A stretch of 22,034 nt of DNA from Selaginella kraussiana (lineage: Eukaryota > Streptophyta > Lycopodiopsida > Selaginellales > Selaginellaceae), in contig LDJE01104548.1 in assembly GCA_001021135.1 (NCBI GenBank), forward strand, positions 1-22,034. Direction: 5' to 3'. The notes under the pieces were generated by a model, which saw only the letters and a program-made list of their open reading frames with translations, was not told the origin of the DNA and ran no database searches. The translations under genes and the position numbers were made by a program. Positions within the stretch are counted from its first letter, which is position 1, and every line of letters begins with the position of its first letter. Positions 1 to 9,371 of this stretch are shown one piece after another.

Positions 1-410
1 ATTTCAAGTACTAGATACATTACAAACCTTCAAATATTACTAGAAATTTGTGTGACATCATTGGGCGGCAGCGTTTATTTTTCAAATTTCCAGCCATCTA
101 TTTCTTTTTAAATTTCCCGCCGTCCATGTCTACCAGCATGTCTACAAATGGAAATTGCTACCGGTAACTTAAACTCATGTAAATGGTGTAAATAAGCCAC
201 TGATCTTCTCCTTCCACCTCTAGTTGTGAAAGCAGCTGGTGGCATGTGAATAAACAAATTAATTGCATTACATTGGGATGTCTTATTGCCCAAGGACATA
301 GTAGTATAGGTAGAGATCAAGCAAACTTAAATATATGTCTGCTGGCCCAAGGAAGGACATTAGACTATAAATTAAACAAATTAAAGAATTATCAAGTCTC
401 TCATAACTGT
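1..410. other. Intergenic region upstream of the first PPR gene
   Basis: This AT-rich stretch contains no coding region I can support. An open frame in phase with the PPR gene runs through from about 246 but has no ATG before 411, so it is probably 5' leader. The promoter of the PPR gene should lie here, but I see no clear TATA box. Confidence 0.5.
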
Positions 411-1946
411 ATGAATGCGTTGCGTAATCCACAAATCGCAAGTAGCTTGCGTTTATGTTGCAGCCGACGAGACATTAATGGGATTTTAGCAGTTCATGCC
501 CAAATTCGAGAGAGTCCCGATTGCCGCAATGACATTTTTCTTTGGAACCTGCTGCTTGATGCATATGCGAAGTGTGGAAAACTTCAGGATTCAAGGCTAG
601 TATTCAACAGCATAGGCCAGAAGAATACGTATACTTGGAACTTCATGATCGCAGCATATGCCCATGAAGGACATATGGAGGAAGCAAAGCGGCTTTGCGA
701 GAGGATGGAAAATCCCAATGCCATTACTTGGACAACCATGCTCAAAGCATTTGGCAAGCACGCAGATGTTAAAAATGCATGGCGTATATTCGATAGCATG
801 GCTGAACGGGATCACATTGTATGGATTGTTATGGCTGACACGTTTGCCACAAATGGGCATTTTGAGGAAGCCGAGGTTTTGTTTAGCAAGATGCCTAAGA
901 TCGGAAGGGAGATCAGCACGACTATGATCACTGCGTGTTCGAAAATGGGCAGAGTAGAACAATCAAAATTGATTTTTGAACAGATGGAGGAGAAGGATGC
1001 ACTGGCATGGACCGCTATGGTTTCCTCGTATGCCCAGAAGGGCTATCTGCGGTATGCGCGTGACCTCTATTCCAAAATGCCTCAGCTCGATACTGTGATA
1101 TCGACCTCCATGATCACTGCATTTGGTGATCAAGGGAATAATGAAGAAGCGTGGGAGGTGTTCATCTCAATGCCTGTTCGAACATGCTTTACATGGAATG
1201 CAATGTTGGACGCTGATGGGCAAAGGGAGCGTCAACAACAAGTGTTCGATAGAATGCCTCAACACGACGTTGTCTCTTGGACAATCATGATTGGGGCTTA
1301 TGCTCCAAATGGTTTCCAGCTAGAAAGGTCTCTTTTTGACAGGGTAACTTTGCCTCTGGATCTAAACCAAGCGAAGTGGATGTTTGACGGTATTCCACAC
1401 AGAAATGTAGTATCTTACAATGCCATTCTTGCTGCCTATGCAGTTCATAGGCATCTGCGGGAAGCTGAGCAAATTTATCACAAAATTCCGCAAATCAACA
1501 TTAAAACATGGAATGCAATGCTCACGGGCTACGCAGTGTGCGGTCGCGTTGAAGATGCAAGTAGGGTCTTTGAAGGCATGTTAGATAGAGATACCATCTC
1601 CTGGAATGCCATGCTTGCAGCTTATGCAAAGAACGGGCATTGCGAGCTTTGTTACCAACATTTTCTGAACATGATCTTGGAAGGTTTTAGTCCAAGCTTG
1701 CTTACCTTCACTGCACTTCTTAGTGGTTGTAGCTATGCTGGATTGCTTTTCCGTGCTCGGGAATCTTTTGTGATCATGCAAGACGTCTTTGGGCTAGTTC
1801 CATTGCGTGAGCACTACTATTGCATACTCGACGTGCTTAATCGATCCAAGCAACTGAAGCTGGCTGAAGACTTCATGGATAACATGCCTTTTGTGCCAGA
1901 TCCAAGTCTAGCCTTGAATATACACTCTCGAAGGTATGAACCTTAA
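411..1946 (+). CDS. Pentatricopeptide repeat (PPR) protein, short S-type repeats, worn C-terminus
   Basis: Single-exon PPR protein of 511 residues, from the first ATG of the frame. PPR proteins bind organelle RNA base by base and act in editing, splicing or RNA stability in chloroplasts and mitochondria. About 12 helical-hairpin repeats are visible from residue 41 on, most 31 residues long with the S-type pattern W-N-x-M ... A-Y-A ... G-x-x-E-A ... F-x-x-M-P-x-x-D. Near the C-terminus come longer L-type repeats and a REHYYCILDVL segment that normally precedes the E motif. The E motif is not recognisable: the frame ends shortly after NMPFVPD, with no E+ or DYW domain. Two middle repeats are irregular: one is 28 residues, and the next is run together with an extra segment. 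No obvious transit peptide is seen. The gene may be a decaying paralogue or may act with a partner in trans. Confidence 0.85.
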   Translation: MNALRNPQIASSLRLCCSRRDINGILAVHAQIRESPDCRNDIFLWNLLLDAYAKCGKLQDSRLVFNSIGQKNTYTWNFMIAAYAHEGHMEEAKRLCERMENPNAITWTTMLKAFGKHADVKNAWRIFDSMAERDHIVWIVMADTFATNGHFEEAEVLFSKMPKIGREISTTMITACSKMGRVEQSKLIFEQMEEKDALAWTAMVSSYAQKGYLRYARDLYSKMPQLDTVISTSMITAFGDQGNNEEAWEVFISMPVRTCFTWNAMLDADGQRERQQQVFDRMPQHDVVSWTIMIGAYAPNGFQLERSLFDRVTLPLDLNQAKWMFDGIPHRNVVSYNAILAAYAVHRHLREAEQIYHKIPQINIKTWNAMLTGYAVCGRVEDASRVFEGMLDRDTISWNAMLAAYAKNGHCELCYQHFLNMILEGFSPSLLTFTALLSGCSYAGLLFRARESFVIMQDVFGLVPLREHYYCILDVLNRSKQLKLAEDFMDNMPFVPDPSLALNIHSRRYEP

Positions 1947-2299
1947 AGAGTATGATGAGACGCTTCAATATGTTAAAAAAATGTGGCAATTAAATTTCGC
2001 GACTCTAGTTTCCCTACATTGAGAAAATCCGGAGGGGCTTAAACATCGCTCTCAACATGAAGTCCATACTTGCAACTTGGCTTCTGTTAATTAGGACACT
2101 TCAATTTGGAGACGTCCTGAAAGAAGCTTCTTTCATTTTCTGAAGTCCATGCTTGCAACATGGCTTCTGTTAATTAGGACACTTCAATTTGGAGACGTCC
2201 TGAAAGAAGCTTCTTTCATTTTCTGCACCGGTTTTTTTATGGTTTTTCAACTCTATAAGATGCACCTAACAAGCTTTGTAGTAACACCATACAGCAAGC
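1947..2299. promoter_or_regulatory. Intergenic region and promoter of the PR-1 gene
   Basis: Between the PPR stop and the PR-1 start there is no supportable gene. The region holds an 83-bp tandem repeat (described separately) and a TATA-like box, CTATAAGA, at 2253-2260. That box lies 40 bp before the ATG at 2300, which implies a 5' leader of only about 10-20 nt. Context around the ATG is AGCAAGCATGGC, a good plant start. Confidence 0.6.
2058..2223. repeat. 83-bp tandem duplication, two copies, in the PR-1 promoter
   Basis: Copy 1 is 2058-2140 and copy 2 is 2141-2223, directly adjoining. They differ at only two positions (near the start of each unit), so the duplication is recent. Each unit holds the palindrome GACGTC (2111-2116 and 2194-2199), a bZIP-type ACGT core, and the perfect 16-bp palindrome GAAAGAAGCTTCTTTC (2119-2134 and 2202-2217). 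Confidence 0.95.
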
Positions 2300-2785
2300 A
2301 TGGCACTAGCGCTTGGAGCATTAGCATTAGGAGTTCTAGCTTGTCTTGCAACAGCTGATCTTGTTCGTGAGTTCCTTGATGCTCACAATGCTGTACGAAC
2401 AGCTGTAGGTGTTGTCCCTTTAGTTTGGAACGATAGTGTTGCCTTGTATGCCCAGGACTATGTGAAAGTTTTGAGGGACACAAAGAACTGTACGCTGGTG
2501 CATTCCCATGGAAATTACGGGGAGAACCTTTATGGCTGGTGGGGCTACGGTGTGCCACATCCGACTCCCACCGACGCAGTGTCTCTCTGGGTGGATGAAC
2601 GTCAATACTACGACTACAATACGAACACTTGCACTCCTGGAAAGGTCTGTGGACATTACACTCAGGTGGTCTGGAACAAATCCAAACTTTTGGGATGTGC
2701 TTATTTGAACTGCAACAGCAATCAAGTTGTAGTGAGTTGCAACTATTTCCCACCAGGAAATTATATAGGTCAGAAACCATACTAG
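2300..2785 (+). CDS. PR-1-like secreted CAP-domain protein
   Basis: Intronless 161-residue protein of the CAP (SCP/TAPS) superfamily, the usual size for plant PR-1. Residues 1-19 form a hydrophobic signal peptide with a likely cut after ATA. The mature protein goes to the apoplast, where PR-1 proteins bind sterols and act in defence. Family marks are AHNAVR (His29), GENLYG (Glu75), the CAP1 box GHYTQVVW (His119) and a CAP2 box at the C-terminus. Six cysteines (64, 111, 117, 133, 138, 147) match the three conserved disulphides. The protein ends CNYF-PPGNYIGQKPY, which fits the consensus for release of an 11-residue CAPE1 defence peptide. The start is the first ATG, 40 bp after a TATA-like box. 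The stop lies only 92 bp before the next gene's ATG on the same strand. Confidence 0.95.
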   Translation: MALALGALALGVLACLATADLVREFLDAHNAVRTAVGVVPLVWNDSVALYAQDYVKVLRDTKNCTLVHSHGNYGENLYGWWGYGVPHPTPTDAVSLWVDERQYYDYNTNTCTPGKVCGHYTQVVWNKSKLLGCAYLNCNSNQVVVSCNYFPPGNYIGQKPY

Positions 2786-2877
2786 TGTGAAAGGCCGGAA
2801 ACCATAATGACATGACTTTTAAAAAAGCATAATTTCAAACTCGAGGTGAATATTCCGACGGTAGCCCTAGCTTTGAA

Positions 2878-5529
2878 ATGCCGAGGCCAAAGCCAAAGCC
2901 AAAGCCAAAGGCAAAACCAAAGCCGCCTCCTCCTCCAGAGTGCGGGCCTTCCTGGTTCTATGCACTTTGCTGTGAGTGGGCTACAGGACCTAGGTCAATC
3001 CCTCAAAAGCTTTCACCTTCCTTTCGCAAACTAGGTTCTTTGAAGTCTTTGCGCTCCTTCAGACCTTGGGCAATTCAGGTACAATCCTTGTTTACCGAAT
3101 TTTCTAGGCTGACGTATTACACTCTGTATACTTCTGAAGGATAGCAGGGAGTACCTTGTTCGAACAAAAAAGTTTGCAATTGTGGAACACATACAATGCA
3201 AGTTTGAAGGCTTTGGTTCCTCAGAACGATGCCGTTGCGAAGATTTCAAGCAGCAGAAGAACAGGTCTGCCATCACTGGGCTGCATTCCAACTGGGTGAC
3301 TTCTCAAATACTGGCAACAGCAAGGCCTGCTGATGCGCTCATTCACGGATACAACATTGTTGAGCAGGTATGGTAGGCATGTTTCCAAGCTTACATATAG
3401 GGCTGATTGGAGTGCAGACAGTTTCATTCTTGTGGAGTGGGTGCCATATTTAATCTTCAAGAGCCTGGGGAACATGGGGAATGCGGCCCTGGAATCCTGG
3501 TGGAGAGTGGCTTCTCTTATACACCCGAAATTCTCATGAGAAACGGCAGTAAGTTTTTTAAGGGACAGTGGATGATAAGGCTGATATTTGCCTCTAGAAT
3601 GCAGTCTTTTATTACAACTTCCCCTGGCGAGACATGACAACGCCGAACGTTGAGTACACTTTCAACATTGTTGCAGTTATGGACTCCCATATTTCCAAGG
3701 GGATAAAAGTAAGAGCTTTCTCTCATTACTTGCTCGAATTCTGACTGAAAACTTGACTGTATTATACAGGTTGCTGTTCATTGTCATTCAGGCCTTGGTA
3801 AGCTATGTTTACTTTCTGGACAGACTCCACTAAGATGCATGTTTTCTTCAGGGAGGACGGGGCTCGTTATAGCTTGCTACTTGGTGTACTCCGGCCAGCA
3901 AAGTGCTTTAACTGTAGGTGACTACTATTAGTGTCAAGTATAACCTCACTGCGAGTTACGATGCAGGCTGTGGAGCTTGTTCGGAAGTACAGGTCTGGTT
4001 CAACGTTCTATATGTGTGCCAAAAATGATGACTTTTGTATTTTGTACAGACCCGGGGCTCTCCAGACAAAGCAGCAAGTTCTTCATGTGAAGGAATTCGA
4101 AGACTACTTGGCAGGACTGAAGGTAGTGTTTGTACAACCGTGGCAGACCTTGGACGATAAAGGGACGAAGGGGACACACCCAACGCTCGACCTCTTGATG
4201 TCGCGGCAAAGAAAGATTCTTCATGGTGACGAAAGTCGACTTCTTTTGTACACACCCAAGGTGATGTTAAACCACCGGGTTAAACCTGGGTTACTGACAA
4301 GTTTATACACTTGCAGGTTCTGGTTTGTATCGTTCGAGAGATTTCCAAACTGGCTGTTGCTGATTCGGCCCAGAGTGAAAACTTTGCGGAGACATTTTTG
4401 AAAGGAGTGGCAAATAACTTTGTGATCGACGAGAGGAGAACATTCATGGAGAGTGTAGAAGCAGCCAAGGTAGGTAATTTTGGTAATTTTCTCACTAAAT
4501 TCACACTTACTCTGGTTAACAATCTTGCAGCAAAATCTGAACGCTGGAAATTGGAAAGTAGTTGAAACACTTGGCGTTGAAATCCTCGTGCAGCTTCTCG
4601 TTGACTGGTTTCTTCTTTTGGAGGTGGACACATTTTCATTAGTTCTTAATTTTCATAACTTACTGAGTGGTTTACAGGAGCCTCTAATTCCTGATCTAGC
4701 TCTGAATAAAGCTCTCAGTCGTGGAAAAATACAAGCAGCAAATCTAGAGCTGAAAAGGGGCGGAAAATGTTGTTTCTTTACACTTAGGCTGTTGGGCTGC
4801 TGGATGCTACAAGTACGCTCTTAGTTACTCACCTTTCCAAACTAAAAGTGCACATTTGGGCAGGTTTCGCCACCAAACAGAAGTACAAGGCGTCGGTTGT
4901 TCAGTGGATTTGCTCGCCTTCTATTGCATACGTCGCTTCTACCAAAAGCTAGAAATCACACTGTGTTGAAAAAGAGGCATCTTCGGGTAGACCAATCAGA
5001 TGATGGAAGTTCGGATTCCAGTAGCAGGTATTTTCCGTCCCTTTTAGAAGTAGAGGTTGGGTTATTGTTAGAAGCAGCAGCGAGGTACTGGTGTAAGCTT
5101 TTGGTCGTTCAACACAAGCTGGGGTCCATTTGCGCGACAAGTCTCAGGCTGAAGGAAAGGCGAACTGATGAGCTTTGGGTTTACGACAAAGCCGGAGTTG
5201 AAGCAGATATCGTGAGCAATCCGGAATCGTTCGACGAGCCGGCGTCTCAGGCTACGATCCAAGATGATCAGAAGTATATGGCAAGGGCTTGTGTAGAAGA
5301 ACTTGTTAACGAAGTGTCTTCCAGCTTCATCAGCCCGAGCTCAAGCTTCAGAACGGGTTCGAGCTCAAGGTCGTCGTCGAGATCAAGTACTCCCTTGAAC
5401 TTTTCCATACTTTTGTACTATGTATCTCCAACTGTTACTTTTTGTGTTTTATCTTTTTTCTGAGTCTCTTTCTCTATTGTTTTTGTAGGTGTTGCAACAC
5501 GTGTGGGTGGAGCACTATTTGAGTTTTAG
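2878..5529 (+). CDS. PTPDC1-like dual-specificity protein phosphatase (about 12 exons)
   Basis: Exons, read by eye: 2878-3078, 3140-3367, 3422-3548, 3605-3708, 3770-3797, 3852-3913, 3967-3992, 4050-4260, 4317-4469, 4531-4623, 4678-4812, 4864-5386, 5489-5529. All phases agree and give 643 residues. Catalytic marks are the P-loop HCHSGLGRTG with Cys225 and Arg231, and the general acid Asp195 in FPWRD. Around them, stretches such as SNWVTSQILATARP, IFNLQEPGEHGECG, RQRKILHG and LLLYTPKVL follow human PTPDC1 in order, as I remember that protein. This covers the phosphatase domain and the region after it. In animals PTPDC1 is linked to centrosomes and cilia length. The N-terminus is Lys-Pro and Pro rich, and its first exon is the least certain: 2878 is the first ATG after an in-frame stop at 2830. 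The C-terminus is Ser-rich. Between 5028 and 5147 extra in-frame introns are possible. Core confidence is high; the ends are moderate. Confidence 0.8.
2885..2925 (+). repeat. CCAAAG hexanucleotide repeat coding for Lys-Pro dipeptides
   Basis: A run of roughly six CCAAAG-like units lies in the first exon of the phosphatase gene and encodes alternating Lys-Pro, followed by a five-proline stretch. Such runs change length easily, so the N-terminus may vary between individuals. Confidence 0.8.
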
Positions 5530-6744
5530 CCGGTGCTCCCTGGGAATGCAAAACGCCACATACAGCTTTTACCTTGATGTATAATGCCAGTTGCTTGCTT
5601 TTAGGTGGGAAACGTCCAGCTTTGCAAAACATAGTTTGCATTAACAAATGTGGTCAGACTAACACTCGATCTTGCATATCCAATCTAGTTGAGCGCGTGT
5701 TTCTAGTAATGGTGTTGGGAAGCTTACACGAGGATTCGATGGAAGTGCAATACTGCTTTCTACAATATCTGGATTTTGGCCTTGCTTTTTAGGTAGGATC
5801 AAGGTCAAAGATAGCTGCTTTGTGAATGAGTCTCCTTCATACAATTCTCTTAAATGCACTGTAAAGCAGGCGTGAAATCGGCTATGAAATCGGATACTTG
5901 CTGTGTTGGATCCAGCAAGCGACATACTTCCATTCATTCTTCCATTCATCCATTCATTCAAATTCAAATGGATATTCAAAAAGCATATTCTTTATTTCCC
6001 GCGAAGTTGACGTAGACCCTCGACGAAAGCCAAGTTCATGTCTATGGTTCTGTGCTGCAGATTTTCCATTGGCTCAATTACAGCCACAAGCGCAAACGTA
6101 ACAAAGATGAGCAAGCACAAAGGACTATGCTGTTTTCAGTTCACTTCGTCCAAAAACAACCATTGGATGTCACGGGAGCAATAGTTGTTTCACATCTCGA
6201 GATTTTTCACGCAGACACGCAGCTTTGAGAAACACGCAGAACAAGGACCTACTGCTTTCTGTGTGGTCGTTGAAGCATCTCCATTCTGAGGGAAAACCTG
6301 AAACAAAGTCCAAATGCCTCATTGAAGTGGTGCTGTTACTATGGACCACCCTCTATCTAGCTATCAGGTACACAGGACCATTAAGACCAGAAAAAAGCTT
6401 CGTTCACATTTGGGGAATCTGGTTATCGACCTACCCAGTGTTCAGATTTCCATCCATGTTAACAACCATCTTGACTTTGAACAAACCAAATTGGAATTCC
6501 AAATCAGTGCTTATGGAAGCTTGTCATCAAGTTGATGGACGCAGACGCAAGATGCATTCACCCCTGGATAGGCAGAATCTTTTTTTTTGGGTGGTGTTGG
6601 CGTATCATTTCGCTCCTCTCATTGTACTTGTCGAAAGCAACCTAAAAAATGGCGCAACACATAACAGGAATTGATTTTGTACATTGTAGCCTCATTCCTT
6701 TCCGTTCCTCTGTGTTCTATGTATCTTTGTACAAATTTCTACGT
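5530..6744. other. Intergenic region between convergent phosphatase and kinase genes
   Basis: This region is 1.2 kb between two stop codons facing each other, so it should hold both 3' UTRs. Open frames of up to about 150 codons occur on the plus strand (6225-6674, starting from a TTG), but none shows a family motif. A short CATTC-rich microsatellite lies around 5932-5960. No RNA gene or mobile element was recognised. Confidence 0.45.
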
Positions 6745-8143
6745 TCAAAATTCCGGGAACAAGCCGGACGCTGTGTCCTCCTCGTCGTGTTCAGATAGCG
6801 TGCTGCTGATGGACGAAGCTCTCTGATGATCATCAGACAGGACCTCAATCTCTTCCTCGGTCTGCTCGCTTGGTGGAGGAGCAGAAAATGGCATAGTCTG
6901 CTTCACCAGGTGGTCGACAAGGAGTCCATCCTCGGGATCGTCGAGAACTAATGGAGGAGGGACCCAAGGAGGTCTGGAGACAAAGTGTAGGGTCTCCCAA
7001 TGAACACCTTCGAAGAAAGGGTGCGCCTTGATCTCTTGAGCACCCTTGGAGAACCCGAGCCTCTTCTTGGAGTCCTTGACTAGCAACTTCGAAATGAGGT
7101 CGCATGCAGTCGTCCAATCTCCGGGAAACTCAGGCTGCGAGCTGAGAATCTTGGTGAAGGTGTCCCGCCGGTTCTTGCCTTTGAAAGGAGTGGTGCCGTA
7201 GAGCATCTCGTATAAGAAAATCCCGAAGGTCCACCAGTCCAAAGCCATCCCGTGTCCGCAGCCAAGGATCATCTCTGGTGCTACGTACTCCTCCGTTCCG
7301 ACGAACGACTGCGACTTGACGTCCGCATAACCCGCGTGGTTAACCCTGTGCTTCTCGGACGGGAATACTCGTTTCGTCTTCCGATACGTGCTCTGCTTCA
7401 CGTCTAATGATTTCTGGTTACTACAGACCTTCCTCAATGGCTGCTGCACGTCGATCGCCTTCTGACTGGCACAAACCACGTCCAACGACTTGGTGCTTCC
7501 ACACATGAATGGACCACGACTACGAGGAGTGCTCTTCGTCTTCTTCACGTCCTTTGAAGGCGGCGATGATACCTTGGGGCTCGCCTTCACAGCTTCCTTC
7601 TCGACTTTGATGGAAAGATCAAAGTCGGTCAACATGATGTGCCCGTCCTCTTGGATCAGGACGTTCTCTGGCTTGAGATCTCTGTATATGATCCCGTTTC
7701 TGTGGAGATACTCCATAGCGAGCACCACTTCTGCGGCGTAAAATCTGCAAGAACAAGAACAGTTCAAACCGATTCAATAGAGGAATAGCATACCTGGCAG
7801 CATTCTCGGAGAAACGCTTTTCTGGTTGAGTTCTTCTGAGGTAGTTCATGTCGCCTCCGGGGCAGTAGTCCATGGCGAAGTAGACATACTTTTTGGACTC
7901 GAAGTGCGAGAAAAGCCGAGGAAGAAACGGATGATCGAGCATGGTCAGGATCTCGGCCTCTCGGCATACTCTGTAGTCGCTCTCCCTTGCAAGCACGATC
8001 TCCTTGTTCATCACCTTGAGTGCAAACGGCTGCCCCGTTCTATGATAGTTGGACAAGATGACGGTGCCCATGTCTCCGTAGCCCAAGCGTTTGATCGGCG
8101 TGAAATCCTCCGCTTCGACAAGACTGTCGTTGATGGAAGGCAT
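6745..8143 (-). CDS. AGC group VIII serine/threonine kinase with FPEF PIF motif
   Basis: Two exons (7794-8143 and 6745-7744) joined over a 49-nt intron at 7745-7793, giving 449 residues. The kinase domain shows the glycine loop GYGDMG (21-26), Lys43 in FALK, catalytic Asp139 in YRDLKPEN and DFD (157-159) in place of DFG. DFD is the hallmark of plant AGC VIII kinases. A roughly 100-residue insert lies between DFDLS and the activation segment [12 protein letters not shown], also typical. Within it the motif Cys-x3-Lys-x2-Asp-Val occurs three times. Ser263 in the activation segment is the expected PDK1 site. The protein ends FPEF, a PIF docking motif for PDK1 at the extreme C-terminus. AGC VIII relatives include phototropin, PINOID, D6PK, OXI1 and UNICORN types. 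The short N-terminus and C-terminal PIF make an OXI1- or UNICORN-like member possible, but the subfamily is not settled. Confidence 0.92.
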
Positions 8144-9371
8144 TTTGATGCGAATTCCGCGCGAAACTTCTTGGTCCAGAAATTTGAATTCAGGAATTTC
8201 TACTAAATTACCAATTCCTGTGGCCGCCTATGAATTCTGCTGATGGAGTGTGGAGCAAGAAGGCGCTGCTTGTGTCTACTTGCGAGGAAGAACCGTACCT
8301 TCCCCCCACCATATCGCGACGAACGCGGGTGGTGTTAATAACGATGATGATGTGAATATCCCCGTTGCGAAGTATTTCTTCAACTACAAGCAAATACCAC
8401 CACTTTCGAGCTTTGAACTTTCTTCGCCTTCCACAAAATATTTTTTTCAAACCTTCGAGAAATTTGAATCAATGAATCGCAGAAATTTCGCTCCGAGTTT
8501 CCAGACTTGGGTGTTTATACTAGTGGAGGGCAGAGAAAGGGAAATGCCACCTTGTAAAGAGATGTGGGCCTTCTCTCTAGGAAAGTACGCGGGTATTAAG
8601 GAGATAATCACGTGATTAAGTGTCATCGTGCACAGCATGCACGTATATAACAATGCATTCATGGATACGGATGGATACGAGAAACAATACATACCAAGGC
8701 AGCAAGTACAACAAAGATATGGTATTCCAATTGCAGTGGAGGGTATCGCATTACATGATCATACCACGATATACGGCGGGCCAACGACGAACGAACGTGA
8801 ACAATTCCGTATGGTATTTTAACTTCATTCAAAGATACGTCGACGTTGGTGTATCGTTCCACACATCATACTAGACTTAATACTTCAAGGCACTCCATTG
8901 AATATACTTGATGTATCTTTCCACACTTCAAAGCTACGGTTTGAATATGCTGGGTGGCATTCTAAAACAGATATGATGAATTTTGCGATCAGCCGTCGTA
9001 TGTTAAAGAAGTAGCCATTCCATTTGATTGAAGTACACAAGTTGCAAAGTTGATTACCATCTGGGAATCTCAATCTCAGTGGTAGGTGACGAGTTGACCA
9101 TCGAAAGCTTGGATGCTAATTTGTTGTAGTTGAAGACCTTCTGATGCTTCAACTAAGTATCAAGCCTGTCTCCGTTGCTCAAACTTTTGACAAACTCAAA
9201 CCACTTCTTAGCTTGTAAAAATCAAAATCACAAGGACCGCCCTTATTTGTGTACAAGGTTTGGTCCCAGGTGATTGATTGTCGACGTTGTCCCAACGAAG
9301 ATGCTTCCATGTTTCCCTGATTGATTACAAGCAAAATCGTGAGGCTAAATCATGAGAAGGACGGATATACC
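8144..9371. other. Intergenic region upstream of the kinase
   Basis: About 1.2 kb lies between the kinase start and the stop of the next minus-strand gene. It should hold the kinase promoter and the 3' UTR of the membrane-protein gene. Short open frames (for example 8250-8615) start at non-ATG codons and show no motif. An imperfect 19-bp repeat (17 of 19 matching) occurs at 8850-8868 and 8912-8930. Nothing else is recognised. Confidence 0.45.

Noticed and set aside
246-410. A 55-codon extension at the start of the first PPR frame
   Set aside because: It begins at GTG and has no ATG before 411; non-ATG starts are unlikely here, and the extra residues resemble no PPR or transit sequence.
597-962. 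Antisense open frame inside the first PPR gene
   Set aside because: It is a shadow of the repeat-coding strand and has no motif of its own.
2253-2813. Long antisense open frame across the PR-1 gene
   Set aside because: The sense strand encodes a complete, conserved PR-1 protein; the antisense product has no recognisable domain.
3368-3417. Alternative acceptor AG at 3417 for the phosphatase intron
   Set aside because: It shifts the frame by four bases and breaks the conserved IFNLQEPGEH segment; the AG at 3421 keeps it.
6225-6674. Plus-strand open frame of about 150 codons downstream of the kinase
   Set aside because: It starts at TTG, has no motif or splice logic, and lies in the shared 3' region of two convergent genes.
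8250-8615. Plus-strand open frame of 121 codons upstream of the kinase
   Set aside because: It starts at GTG with low-complexity composition and no family resemblance; it is probably promoter sequence.
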